This document shows, in pieces, positions 7,684 to 16,074 of a stretch of 64,000 nucleotides of DNA. Both the position numbers and the translations under genes were made by a program. This DNA comes from CAVROP01 sp050008495 (GTDB lineage Bacteria > Acidobacteriota > Terriglobia > UBA7540), in contig JBEKMN010000003.1 in assembly GCA_050008495.1 (NCBI GenBank), positions 112,924 through 176,923 of the forward strand, in the 5' to 3' direction. The notes beneath the pieces are model-generated. The model made no database searches. It saw only the letters and a program-made list of their open reading frames with translations, and had not been told where the DNA came from. Each line of letters starts with the position of its first letter. Positions within the stretch are counted from its first letter, which is position 1.

Positions 7684-9282
7684 CTATCTGCCCACTGCCA
7701 GCAACGCGGGCTTTAGCGTCCAAGCCTGCAGCTTGGCCAGTGCCATCAACTGCGGCGCGTCGAAGCCTTCCGGAAAGATGACCCAATCCCAGAGCTTGGG
7801 TGAATCGTCGGCGACGTAGCGCGCCGCAGCCAGGCGTGCGGGCGGCAAGGTCACATAATTCGGCAAGGTGTGCGTCTCCACCAAGGCGCGTGTGGTCCGG
7901 GCGAGAGCGACCAGGTAGCTTTCGGGCGGGACGGGTTTGCTTCCCATCCAGACCACATTCGGAATCTGGCCGTTCTTTTCGAGAAACCCGGCGACATCCT
8001 GAACAGTGCGCGAGAACTGGCTCCATGAGACATTCATGTCGTCTGCCAATTCAGGGGCGGCGAGCGAGGGACCATACGGCGTCCCGCTCAGTAGGACAGG
8101 CGCTGCCGGTTGTTTCCGCACCGTGCGAGCGACGTATTCGTTGAGCAGCGCGAACTGCTCGCTCGCGCTCAGTGCATAGTCGCCGCGCACCTGGAATAAG
8201 ACTTCGGGAGCAATCTGACCTGCAATATCACCCAGTTCGCGTTCCGGGAAGCTGCGGCCTTGTGCGCGGTCAGGCATCACGCCCAGAGCCTCAGAAGCAG
8301 TGATGAAGCGGACGTTCGGGAAGGATTTTACGTAATGCACGAGGTTCTCGAGGTAGTTGAAGTCACGCTCAATTTGCTCGGGGTCCTTCATGGGAGGCTT
8401 CTGCCAATCATCTCGCGGGGGATTGGCTCCGTGGGCAAAGTTGACGCCGTCCCAGAACTCGCGGTGGATGAACTCACAGGGGTGAAAATAAATGCTCACC
8501 ACGCCGCCTGAGGAAGAGAGTTCGTCATAACTGGCTTTAAAGTTGGCTTTGGCCTGGTCCAGATTCGACCAATCCTGGTTGGGGCGAAGGTCCGATCCCG
8601 CTTTGATGTTGAAGATATTCAATAGCCCGCCGTACCAAAAGGGCTTGCCGTCGAGTCCCACGTGCGGACCGTCGTCGAGGTAGACTCTCACGCCCCAGGA
8701 TTTCAGCGCCGGAAAAGCCTGTGGCGCCCAGGAACTGCCTGGTTGTCCATAGCAGGTGGGCGCTTTGCCGAAAATACGGCTCAGGTCTTCGAAGCCGGGC
8801 CGCTCGCGGCGGGTGAATTCCGCCGCCCCTTGTTCCCAATCGAGCTTCGATTCATACTCCGCAGGAGTGGGGTGCTGGCTATGCGTGTTCGCGTGGTAAC
8901 CGACTTCGTTCCGGGCAAGCGCCTCGATTACATCCTGACGGCCGCGCGCCGCGAGGGTGCGCCCCTTTTCACCCACCACCTTGAACGTGGCGCGCACGCC
9001 CTCACGGGCGAGAATCTCGGTGATGCGCTTGGCCGCGTCATCGCTCTGGGGTAGAATATAATCCTCAGTATCAAACCACAAAACTACATACACGTTGTTT
9101 TCAGTGGTCTGTGCACCTGCCCACGCGCGCCCACAACACCCGCAAAGCAGCAACGCCAGTAGAGCCAACGAGCAGAAATTCGAAACTCGAAAATCGAAAT
9201 TCGAAAATCGTCGATTGTCCGCTGACCATCCACGGCCCTGCGTAATCACCTCGAGTAAGCCGCGCAGATTCCGAGTCATCAT
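7684..9282 (-). CDS. Secreted polysaccharide-deacetylase-like protein
   Basis: A 532-aa NodB-fold carbohydrate esterase-like protein. The N-terminus has a hydrophobic export segment (CSLALLALLLCGCCGRAWA) that could be a lipoprotein or type-I signal. The metal-site signatures are present: WFDTED (Asp-Asp motif, soon after the signal) and HANTHSQHP (HxxxH type), followed by a long C-terminal region without a recognised domain. The assigned start (9282) carries about 35 residues before the signal segment; part of these (RRFSNFDFRVSNF) is encoded by an AATTCGAAA-type microrepeat, so the true start may be an internal TTG near the signal. It is convergent with the esterase upstream. Activity is inferred from fold; the substrate (peptidoglycan, chitin or other glycan) is unknown. 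Confidence 0.8.
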   Translation of the reverse strand: MMTRNLRGLLEVITQGRGWSADNRRFSNFDFRVSNFCSLALLALLLCGCCGRAWAGAQTTENNVYVVLWFDTEDYILPQSDDAAKRITEILAREGVRATFKVVGEKGRTLAARGRQDVIEALARNEVGYHANTHSQHPTPAEYESKLDWEQGAAEFTRRERPGFEDLSRIFGKAPTCYGQPGSSWAPQAFPALKSWGVRVYLDDGPHVGLDGKPFWYGGLLNIFNIKAGSDLRPNQDWSNLDQAKANFKASYDELSSSGGVVSIYFHPCEFIHREFWDGVNFAHGANPPRDDWQKPPMKDPEQIERDFNYLENLVHYVKSFPNVRFITASEALGVMPDRAQGRSFPERELGDIAGQIAPEVLFQVRGDYALSASEQFALLNEYVARTVRKQPAAPVLLSGTPYGPSLAAPELADDMNVSWSQFSRTVQDVAGFLEKNGQIPNVVWMGSKPVPPESYLVALARTTRALVETHTLPNYVTLPPARLAAARYVADDSPKLWDWVIFPEGFDAPQLMALAKLQAWTLKPALLAVGR

Positions 9283-9387
9283 CCTCTGGCCCTCCCAAAG
9301 TCGGCATTATAAACCAGGTGTCAGGTGACACGTGTCAGTGCCCGTCGCCAGTTGTTTGTGCTAAGCTCATCGTTCTCAAGAAAACAG

Positions 9388-9408
9388 CCCTCTCCCTTGG
9401 GGAGAGGG
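9388..9408. repeat. CTCTCCC palindrome
   Basis: A 21-bp near-palindrome with CCCTCTCCC arms, identical in core to the one at 7561. It stands in the 300-base spacer between divergent genes and is followed by GGGTGAGGGG-type sequence usually found flanking this family. Confidence 0.75.
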
Positions 9409-9582
9409 TGGACCGCTGCCGGCGCTTTCATCAGCCGGAGCGGGCTGGGTGAGGGGTCGGTTTATGGTCCGAAAGATCGCCGTGGCTTGGAATTGGCGTC
9501 AAGCAAGAACCGAGTGAGAGTCCGGAAGAAGATTTTGTTCTCCCGATCACCCGATCACCCGATTCATAATGGAGAGACGAGT

Positions 9583-10473
9583 ATGAAGTCGTTTAGAGAA
9601 CGATTGGCTCAAGGCGACATCCTGATTTCCGACGGAGCCATGGGCACTTTCCTGCAAGCCCGCGGCTTGCAGCCCGGCGAGTGCCCGGAAGAGTGGTGCA
9701 TTTCTCACCCCGAAGTGGTTAAAGGCATTCATGCAGCTTATCTCCTTGCAGGTTCGGACATCCTGGAAACAAATTCCTTTGGCGGGACCAGCTACAAACT
9801 GAAACCCTACGGTCTGGCCGGCAAAGTACGAGAGTTAAACCTGGCTGCGGTGGCGCTTGCGAAACAGGTCATCGCCGGCAGGGGTTACGTTGCAGCCGCT
9901 GTGGGCCCCACCGGGCGCATCGTCGAAGAGGAGGGTGGAGACGCGACGCCGCAAGACCTCTACGAGGCGTTTAAGGAGCAAGTGGCGGCTTTGGCGGAGG
10001 GCGGCGCGGACGCGCTGTGCATTGAGACCATGGGGTCGCTTACGGAAGCGCTGCAGGCCATCAAGGCAGCCAAGGATTGCACCACGCTTCCAGTGATGTG
10101 CACCTTCACGTTCCAGGCCGGGGCTCGCGGTTTTCACACCATGATGGGTGTGACGCCGGAACGAGCGGCGCGAGAGGCGGCGTCGGCCGGAGCGGACATC
10201 GTGGGCTCGAATTGCGGCAGCGGCATCGCCAACATGATCGAGATCACACGCCAGATGCGGGCTGCACAGCCGCACACGCCCATTCTTGTTAATGCCAACG
10301 CCGGTATGCCGGTTCTGGAGGAAGGGAAAACGGTGTTCAAAGAAACCCCGGAATTCATGGCTTCCAAAATCGGCGACCTCATCAAAGCCGGCGCGCAAAT
10401 CATCGGCGGCTGCTGCGGCACCACCCCGGAGCACATTGCCGCGATCGCGGAAAGGGTGAAGGCTAAAGGATAA
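9583..10473 (+). CDS. Homocysteine S-methyltransferase family protein (MetH N-domain type)
   Basis: A 296-aa stand-alone barrel like the Hcy-binding domain of MetH. It transfers a methyl group to homocysteine, or between a methylated substrate and a corrinoid protein. SDGAMGTFLQ at the start, the zinc ligands in GSNCGSG and in GGCCGTTPEH, and VNANAGMPVLEEG are diagnostic. ATG 9583 with GGAGAG 6 bases upstream is chosen; the longer open frame begins at 9325 inside repeat DNA. There is no folate or B12 domain, so it needs a separate methyl donor. The methyl-THF:corrinoid methyltransferase 4.5 kb upstream makes a link to C1 metabolism likely (inference). Betaine or methylated-thiol:homocysteine transfer is an alternative. 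Confidence 0.88.
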   Translation: MKSFRERLAQGDILISDGAMGTFLQARGLQPGECPEEWCISHPEVVKGIHAAYLLAGSDILETNSFGGTSYKLKPYGLAGKVRELNLAAVALAKQVIAGRGYVAAAVGPTGRIVEEEGGDATPQDLYEAFKEQVAALAEGGADALCIETMGSLTEALQAIKAAKDCTTLPVMCTFTFQAGARGFHTMMGVTPERAAREAASAGADIVGSNCGSGIANMIEITRQMRAAQPHTPILVNANAGMPVLEEGKTVFKETPEFMASKIGDLIKAGAQIIGGCCGTTPEHIAAIAERVKAKG

Positions 10474-10614
10474 AGTGTAAAGGCTGAACGATAAAGGCTA
10501 GACAACAAGGGAATCGCGACAAAAGTAAACTTCCCCGTCTTTTATCCTTCACCCTTTAACCTTTAAACTTTACCCTTTAGACTCCCCCCGACACCCGACA
10601 CCTGGCACCTTCAG

Positions 10615-11622
10615 TCACTGTGTTACGCGGCTGAGTGGAACTTCGGCTCCTCCTTGCTGTTTGCTGAGCTCCGCGGCCTGCATGAAGGCGAATATTTCCA
10701 GCGTCTCTTCGGCGCTGACGGGCGGGACTCGCGTGTGCATGAACTTCGCAATCTCAACCAGCAGTGGCCGGTAACTGAATGGCTTGGGTTCGGAGTTGAC
10801 GACCGTTTTGTCAGTGAACGCGCTTATTCCGTAGGCGTAGAGCCCTTTGCGAAACCCTCGCAACACTCCTAAGCGCCCGCCCGGCCATCTTCCCACCACG
10901 ACGTCCTCATCGTCTGTGTTCATGTGGCTTACGGACTCACATCCTGTCCCCATGAGTGTGAAGAGTATCTCCACGCCATGAATGCCGTACCACATCAAGT
11001 CAGGATGGTGAGGCTCGGTGGGCGAGGGGCTGTAGACACTGTAGGTCAAGACACGCCCCACGCCCTGAAGGTTTTTCAGCCGCTGGGTCTCTTCCCAGTA
11101 CCTCAGTGAAGAAGAACTGAACCACGGCACTCCCGCCTGGCTCGCCAATCGCGCGATCTCCTTCGCATCCTGGTAGCTAGCCGCGAGGGGCTTATCGATG
11201 AAGACGGGCTTGCCGGCGGCAAAAGCAGCCTTCGCCTGATTGAGATGCGTACGGCCGTCGAGACTTTCCAGCAAGACACCATCCACCATGGCGCAGAGTT
11301 TCGGAATACTATCCACGATTTCGATCTTCCACTTGTCGTGCAATTCCGCGGCGTACTTGTCAACGCGTTCCCGGCTTTCGGTGACGTCCGGACTGCCTCC
11401 CTTATAGGCAGCCACCACGCGCACGCCGGGGACGTGCTCGGGGTCGGAGGCGTCATTGAAGATTCGACTGAACTCGATGACATGGGAGGTATCCGTACCG
11501 ATGATTCCGACGCGAATCTCGGGGCTGGCTGCCTCCTGCGCACTTCCCAGGGATACGGCAAGCAATAGCGTCGATACCCCCCAAACTGCTTTCCAGCAAA
11601 CACAATGTGATAGTAACCTCAT
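10615..11622 (-). CDS. Exported Gfo/Idh/MocA-family oxidoreductase
   Basis: A 335-aa NAD(P)-dependent sugar-oxidoreductase-type protein. A signal peptide (VWGVSTLLLAVSLGSAQ) precedes the Rossmann segment RVGIIGTDTSHVIEFS, where the usual GxGxxG is altered to GTDTSH, and the EKP-type motif reads FIDKPLA. The altered dinucleotide motif plus export is typical of a large group of secreted Gfo/Idh-like proteins in Acidobacteria and Planctomycetes whose substrates are not known. It stands alone between repeat-rich spacers, divergent from the next gene. Catalysis is uncertain; the fold assignment is firm. Confidence 0.82.
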   Translation of the reverse strand: MRLLSHCVCWKAVWGVSTLLLAVSLGSAQEAASPEIRVGIIGTDTSHVIEFSRIFNDASDPEHVPGVRVVAAYKGGSPDVTESRERVDKYAAELHDKWKIEIVDSIPKLCAMVDGVLLESLDGRTHLNQAKAAFAAGKPVFIDKPLAASYQDAKEIARLASQAGVPWFSSSSLRYWEETQRLKNLQGVGRVLTYSVYSPSPTEPHHPDLMWYGIHGVEILFTLMGTGCESVSHMNTDDEDVVVGRWPGGRLGVLRGFRKGLYAYGISAFTDKTVVNSEPKPFSYRPLLVEIAKFMHTRVPPVSAEETLEIFAFMQAAELSKQQGGAEVPLSRVTQ

Positions 11623-11853
11623 GGTCTCCTCGTCTCGTTCATTCGCTCATTCATTCAGGGGACACTCTACCAGCACCTCTTCGCAGGGGCAACCCTTCTG
11701 GTAGCCTTAGGGGCCGATAAGTGTCTCCCCAGCAAACGGAATTAAACGGCTAATCCTGAACGAAATGAGCTTAAACCTGCATCGGGCTGGCGGAGTGGAG
11801 TATCATAATGTTAGGAAGGGCCCGCTGACCGAGCGGGCGGCGGAGATCGTGTT

Positions 11854-12984
11854 ATGGGTACTCTACAAGAAGTATTACAGAAAGCCGTGCGAGAGGGCGA
11901 GCTCTATGAAAAGCTGGAGCGCGGCTTCGTGCGCTGTTACGCCTGCGGGCACTGCTGCCGCATCCCGGATGGCCAATTGGGCGTGTGCAAGGTGCGGTAC
12001 AACCAAGGCGGGAAACTGCTGGTGCCCTGGGGCTATGTTGCGGGCGCCCAGTGTGATCCCATCGAGAAGAAGCCCTTTTTCCACGCCTACCCTGGCGCAT
12101 TGGCTTATAGCTTCGGGATGATGGGTTGCGACCTGCACTGCGCCTACTGTCAGAACTGGGTGACCTCACAGGCTTTGCGTGATCCAAGCGCCGTCTCGCC
12201 GCCCTTGCGCGCGACGGCCGAGGGACTCGTGCGGGAGGCCTTGGAACACGGCGCGAAAGTCGTCGTCAGCACTTACAATGAGCCGCTCATCACCAGCGAA
12301 TGGGCCGTCGCGGTTTTTAAGGAAGCGCGCGCCGCAGGCCTCACTACCGGATATGTCTCGAACGGCAACGCCACCCCGCAGGTACTCGAATACCTGCGGC
12401 CCTGGGTGGACCTTTATAAGGTGGACCTGAAAAGCTTTGAGGACCGGCATTATCGGCAGCTCGGTGGGCGAATGCAACCCATCCTCGACACCATCCACAG
12501 GCTGCACGAGATGGGATTTTGGGTGGAGATCGTCACGCTGATCGTGCCCGGATTCAACGACTCAGACGACGAATTGAAGCGTATGGCGGAGTTTCTGGCC
12601 GGCGTTTCGCCCGACATCCCCTGGCATCTTACCGCCTTTCACAGGGACTACAAGATGACCGAGCCGGAAGACACCAGTTCGCGTACGCTGGTGCGGGCTG
12701 CCGGGATTGGCAAGGCTGCAGGCCTGCGTTTCGTCTATGCGGGAAACCTGCCCGGCCGGACTGGTGAACTTGAGAATACCTGTTGTCCTGATTGCCATGA
12801 GCTTCTTGTGGAGCGTGTGGGGTACCACGTCCTCGATTATCGGCTCACGGCGACCGGCTCATGCCCGGGCTGCGGCGCTGCCATCCCGGGACGCTGGGGG
12901 GCGGGTTTCCAAGGCCAAATTACCGACCTTCCTTACCTGCCGGGCTCCTCGATCTTCGACCGCATCCGCCCGGGCCGTCGCTGA
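11854..12984 (+). CDS. amrS: AmmeMemoRadiSam-type radical SAM enzyme
   Basis: A 376-aa radical SAM enzyme related to pyruvate-formate-lyase activators. The [4Fe-4S]-SAM motif is CDLHCAYC (Cys 92, 96, 99). An N-terminal Cys cluster (CYACGHCC, 28-35) and C-terminal pairs (CCPDC and CPGC near 310-350) match the AmrS layout; these may hold extra metal. AmrS usually sits with AMMECR1 and Memo homologues, but neither neighbours it here, and the flanking genes run the other way. The family's reaction is unknown. The symbol is given on domain architecture alone. Confidence 0.85.
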   Translation: MGTLQEVLQKAVREGELYEKLERGFVRCYACGHCCRIPDGQLGVCKVRYNQGGKLLVPWGYVAGAQCDPIEKKPFFHAYPGALAYSFGMMGCDLHCAYCQNWVTSQALRDPSAVSPPLRATAEGLVREALEHGAKVVVSTYNEPLITSEWAVAVFKEARAAGLTTGYVSNGNATPQVLEYLRPWVDLYKVDLKSFEDRHYRQLGGRMQPILDTIHRLHEMGFWVEIVTLIVPGFNDSDDELKRMAEFLAGVSPDIPWHLTAFHRDYKMTEPEDTSSRTLVRAAGIGKAAGLRFVYAGNLPGRTGELENTCCPDCHELLVERVGYHVLDYRLTATGSCPGCGAAIPGRWGAGFQGQITDLPYLPGSSIFDRIRPGRR

Positions 12985-13033
12985 GAACTGCTTCGAGTTA
13001 TGGCAAGCAATCCCCTCATCCGACAGCTCCGTC

Positions 13034-13085
13034 GTAGGGGCGGCCCTTGTGGCCGCCCGCGGGCAACCACAAGGGTTGCCCCTAC
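13034..13085. repeat. 52-bp imperfect palindrome, GTAGGGGC family
   Basis: Opens with GTAGGGGCGGCCC and closes with GGGTTGCCCCTAC, with an inner GTGGCCGCCC/GGGCAACCAC half-complement. It differs from the copy at 25649-25699 at only a few positions. It lies between two convergent genes, a likely bidirectional terminator position. Confidence 0.9.
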
Positions 13086-13127
13086 GGCTGGGGTGAAGGG
13101 GTGCGCGGTTCAAGCGGGGGAGAGTTG

Positions 13128-13823
13128 TTAGCGCAGCCCGTAGAACAGGTATCCCGGCCCCACTCGCATGTTGTGCATGAGTGAGGCGGGCGAGACGGCG
13201 GCGAGGAGCAATCCTCCCACGGCCTGGGCCAGAGCGATGGGCCAGATGTTACGATGCCGCGCGAAGATTTCGGCGAAGACAAATCCGGCCACGGTCGTGG
13301 CGACCATGAGGATCGGATTGGGGATGTGAGCCGAGCCGAAAATGACTCCCACCAGAAGCGAACTCAGGTGACGATTGTGAATCGCTTCCATCAGCCGGTT
13401 ATGAAAATAGGATTGCGCGAGATATTGCTGAAAAGCGCACCAGGCGGCGTATCCCAGGAAGGAATACAGGGCGTGCCAATTCAGCGGCACAATCGCCAGA
13501 ACATGCCGCGCAAACCCGAAGGCGAGCAGCGGAACGTAGAAAACCAAGGCAATCGGCAAGACCAGTTGAGCGCTCTCCCGCGCTTCGCCAAACGTCAGGC
13601 CCAGGCTTCGCAAAGTGTCCCGGTGCGCCACGTGGCTCACCAGGATGATGCCCCAGAGGACCATCCAGGTGTGGGGATAGGTGTGCTGCCAGCGCCAGAT
13701 ATAGGTGAGAATCCCGGCGTAAATCAACAATGCTTCCAGGGCCGAAAGAATCGGCGACCAGGAATGGGGTAGACTAGTAGGTTCGAATGCTCCCTCTGAG
13801 GTTACCGTGCTCACTAAATCCAT
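13128..13823 (-). CDS. CPBP-family membrane protein (degenerate protease motifs)
   Basis: A 231-aa multi-pass membrane protein of the Abi/CPBP (CaaX protease and bacteriocin-processing) family, with about 6-7 hydrophobic segments. Motif 2 is intact (FGSAHIPNP), but motif 1, normally EExxxR, reads FQQYLAQSYF, and the His of motif 3 is replaced (PIALAQAVGG). It is therefore either a non-peptidase or a variant branch with Gln in place of the metal-binding Glu. I take ATG 13823; the TTG at 13850 overlaps the divergent phosphodiesterase gene further. Function unknown; related proteins are often annotated only as CPBP protease. Confidence 0.75.
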   Translation of the reverse strand: MDLVSTVTSEGAFEPTSLPHSWSPILSALEALLIYAGILTYIWRWQHTYPHTWMVLWGIILVSHVAHRDTLRSLGLTFGEARESAQLVLPIALVFYVPLLAFGFARHVLAIVPLNWHALYSFLGYAAWCAFQQYLAQSYFHNRLMEAIHNRHLSSLLVGVIFGSAHIPNPILMVATTVAGFVFAEIFARHRNIWPIALAQAVGGLLLAAVSPASLMHNMRVGPGYLFYGLR

Positions 13824-15312
13824 TCTAGCCCAAACCGTCCAACGTGGCAAAAGCCGCCGCTACGTCCTGATTTCACTCATAGCGCCGCCCTTTAGCCCCC
13901 CACTTACCGACCTCGAGGTCGGCGCTACGCGGAAGTCGGGACGTCGCCAAGCCCGCCGCCTCCTTTTGACGGCACTCGCGCTGGCTGCCTTGGTCTTGAC
14001 GGCTCCGCCCAACACCCCTGCGCAAGATTCTTCCAATCGGCCGCGAGAGCGGCAAGTGCTGGTAGTTTCGGTGGATGGGATGGGCGCCAGCCTCTACCAG
14101 CTTCTTGCTGCGAAGGTTCACATTCCCAACCTGGCACGGCTGCGCCAAGAGGGAAGCTACGCCGAGGGCGTACTGGGAGTTTATCCCACGGTAACCTACC
14201 CCTCGCACACGACAATCGTTACAGGAAGAATGCCGGCTGAGCACGGAATCTATTCCAACTTATCTTCGCGCGAGGCGGGCAAGAACCCCGGTGACTGGTT
14301 CTGGTTCGCCAAGGCTATCAAGACGCCCACACTCTGGGACGAGGCGAACGCCCACCGGTTGAGCAGCGGCGCAGTGTTCTGGCCGGCCACGGCAGGCGCG
14401 CCGATTTATTGGGATATTCCCGAGATCTGGGATCCCCAGAAGCCTCTCCAGGTCGATCCGGTTTACGTCGCCAAGTACGCCACGCCGGGGCTCTTGTTTG
14501 AAGCTCTTTTGGAAATCGGACCGCCGAAAGCAGGCCAGGAACTTGATGTGACGCGGGCTCGCCTGGCGACCTTCATCCTGAAGAAATACAAGCCCGACCT
14601 TCTTTTGGTTCACTTGTGCGATCTGGATGGAGTTGAGCACCAATTCGGTCCCAACAGCTCCCAGGCCGCCGCGACGCTGGAGAAGATCGACGGCCACATC
14701 GGCGAACTGCTTGCCGCCGACGAGGCTGCCGGACTAGCCGATTCCACGGACGTGTTCATCGTTTCTGACCACGGTTTTCTGCCCGTCGGCGCGGAGATCC
14801 AGCCCAACGTGCTGCTGGTGAAGGCGGGGTTGTTGACCGCGGATGAGAAGGGGAATCTCACGGGAGGGCGAATCGCCACGCTCGCCAATGGAGGATCGTT
14901 CTTCATCTATTGGCCGCAATCCCAGGACCTTCGCTCCGAGGTCAGCGAGGCCCTGAAGCCCTTGCGCAAGTCGGGCGCTCTCTGGGGCGTTCTCGACCGC
15001 GCGGCGCTGAAAGATCTGGGTGCAGAGCCCGCCGCGCAGATGGCGCTCGAAGCCTCGACAGGTTACGAATTCGGGAGCGGCGCGGCCGGCGACGTGATCT
15101 CATCGGGGAGGAAAATCACGGGAACCCACGGCTACCTGCCTTTTCGCCGCGAATTGGAATCCTCCTTCATCGCGTGGGGACCGGATATCAAGGCCGGAGT
15201 GGATTTGCACACGATTCGCATGACGGAAATTGCTCCCACCATCCTCAAGGCGATGGGCATCGACGACCCGAAATTCGGCGAGGAACCGCCCCTGCTGGAG
15301 ATTTTCAAATAA
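13807..15312 (+). CDS. Alkaline phosphatase superfamily nucleotide pyrophosphatase/phosphodiesterase
   Basis: A 501-aa (as opened) secreted phosphodiesterase of the NPP group, cleaving phosphodiester or pyrophosphate bonds with two zinc ions. VVSVDGMGA (first metal Asp), the nucleophile Thr region YPTVTYPSHTTIVTGRMPAE, DLDGVEHQFGP, VSDHGF and GTHGY (metal ligands) are all present. A hydrophobic export segment (LLLTALALAALVL) lies at about residues 52-64. The start is uncertain: the only ATG (13807) puts a 16-bp palindrome (13907-13922, encoding TDLEV) inside the frame and overlaps the divergent CPBP gene by 17 bases. The real start may be a rare codon nearer the signal segment. Confidence 0.85.
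   Translation: MLTKSILAQTVQRGKSRRYVLISLIAPPFSPPLTDLEVGATRKSGRRQARRLLLTALALAALVLTAPPNTPAQDSSNRPRERQVLVVSVDGMGASLYQLLAAKVHIPNLARLRQEGSYAEGVLGVYPTVTYPSHTTIVTGRMPAEHGIYSNLSSREAGKNPGDWFWFAKAIKTPTLWDEANAHRLSSGAVFWPATAGAPIYWDIPEIWDPQKPLQVDPVYVAKYATPGLLFEALLEIGPPKAGQELDVTRARLATFILKKYKPDLLLVHLCDLDGVEHQFGPNSSQAAATLEKIDGHIGELLAADEAAGLADSTDVFIVSDHGFLPVGAEIQPNVLLVKAGLLTADEKGNLTGGRIATLANGGSFFIYWPQSQDLRSEVSEALKPLRKSGALWGVLDRAALKDLGAEPAAQMALEASTGYEFGSGAAGDVISSGRKITGTHGYLPFRRELESSFIAWGPDIKAGVDLHTIRMTEIAPTILKAMGIDDPKFGEEPPLLEIFK
13907..13922. repeat. Perfect 16-bp palindrome CCGACCTCGAGGTCGG
   Basis: Self-complementary 16-mer located between the divergent CPBP and phosphodiesterase genes, in the stretch that would be the extreme N-terminus of the latter. 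This suggests the annotated start is too far upstream, or that a mobile repeat entered the leader. Confidence 0.8.
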
Positions 15313-15410
15313 AAAATGTCAGGATTCGGGATTCCGGCGTCGGGAGAAGAAACCAGCGGCAGTGAAGGGATACGATCCGCCTCCATCGACGTCCCACCTC
15401 TATGGTCTAA

Positions 15411-16007
15411 TGCAACCACGCCACAATTCGGCATGTCTCCCGCTTTCAGGCGTTGCCAAGCGTAACAAGCCGTATATTGGAAGCGGTCAGAGCGCGGCGG
15501 GCCGACTTGATTTTTATCTATCGTCACCCCCTCGATTCGTTGCTGACGAACTGGGTATGGTGGCGGGCCAACCTTCGCAACAAGAGCATGGCTACCGTGA
15601 TCTCGACAGTTTATAAGAATACAGGCGACTTATGCGCCGACTTGGAGAAGAATTTTCCTGAGTTCGAATCCTTTGGCAAAGGCGACCCTGCATTTTTTGC
15701 AACCTCACTAGGCCCACGCTTTTTGCCTTTCCCGGAATTCGTTGAGGAAACCGAGTTATTTCTGCCAGCCGCCACCCTGGCGCTGCGGTTGGAGGACTTC
15801 GCGATTGATCCGGCTAAGGAGCTTTCCAAGATCGTCCAAGTGATGTCCATTGATCATGATGTGAACCGTCTGCAAGCAGCCCCTCCAAACACCAAGCCCT
15901 ATCGCTATCTGGCCGTGGCAGAAAACGTTCCGCGATTCAGAGACTATATCGACGGGCTGGATACCGAGACGAGGGAAAGAATTGAGAGAATCGGCTACGA
16001 GATGTGA
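15411..16007 (+). pseudogene. Sulfotransferase-like fragment lacking its N-terminal P-loop
   Basis: Open frame of roughly 190 codons (first possible start TTG 15453) that looks like the C-terminal two-thirds of a PAPS-type sulfotransferase. FIYRHPLDSLLTNWVWWR matches the 3'-phosphate-binding motif (RxPxDxxxSxxxxxR type), and ALRLEDFAIDPAKELSKI matches the yEdL..dP..el segment. The 5'-phosphosulfate-binding loop expected about 80 residues upstream is missing; the frame is closed by a TAA at 15408. It converges on the phosphoramidate-type operon whose final product, 3'-phospho-CDP-amidate, resembles PAPS with its 3'-phosphate. It could be a decayed transferase of that system or an unrelated relic. 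Confidence 0.65.
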
Positions 16008-16074
16008 AACCGGTTGCGCGTGTAAGGATTCCGCGTAATCCGGCCATCCGAGCGCCATTCAATCAGTTGTTCCG

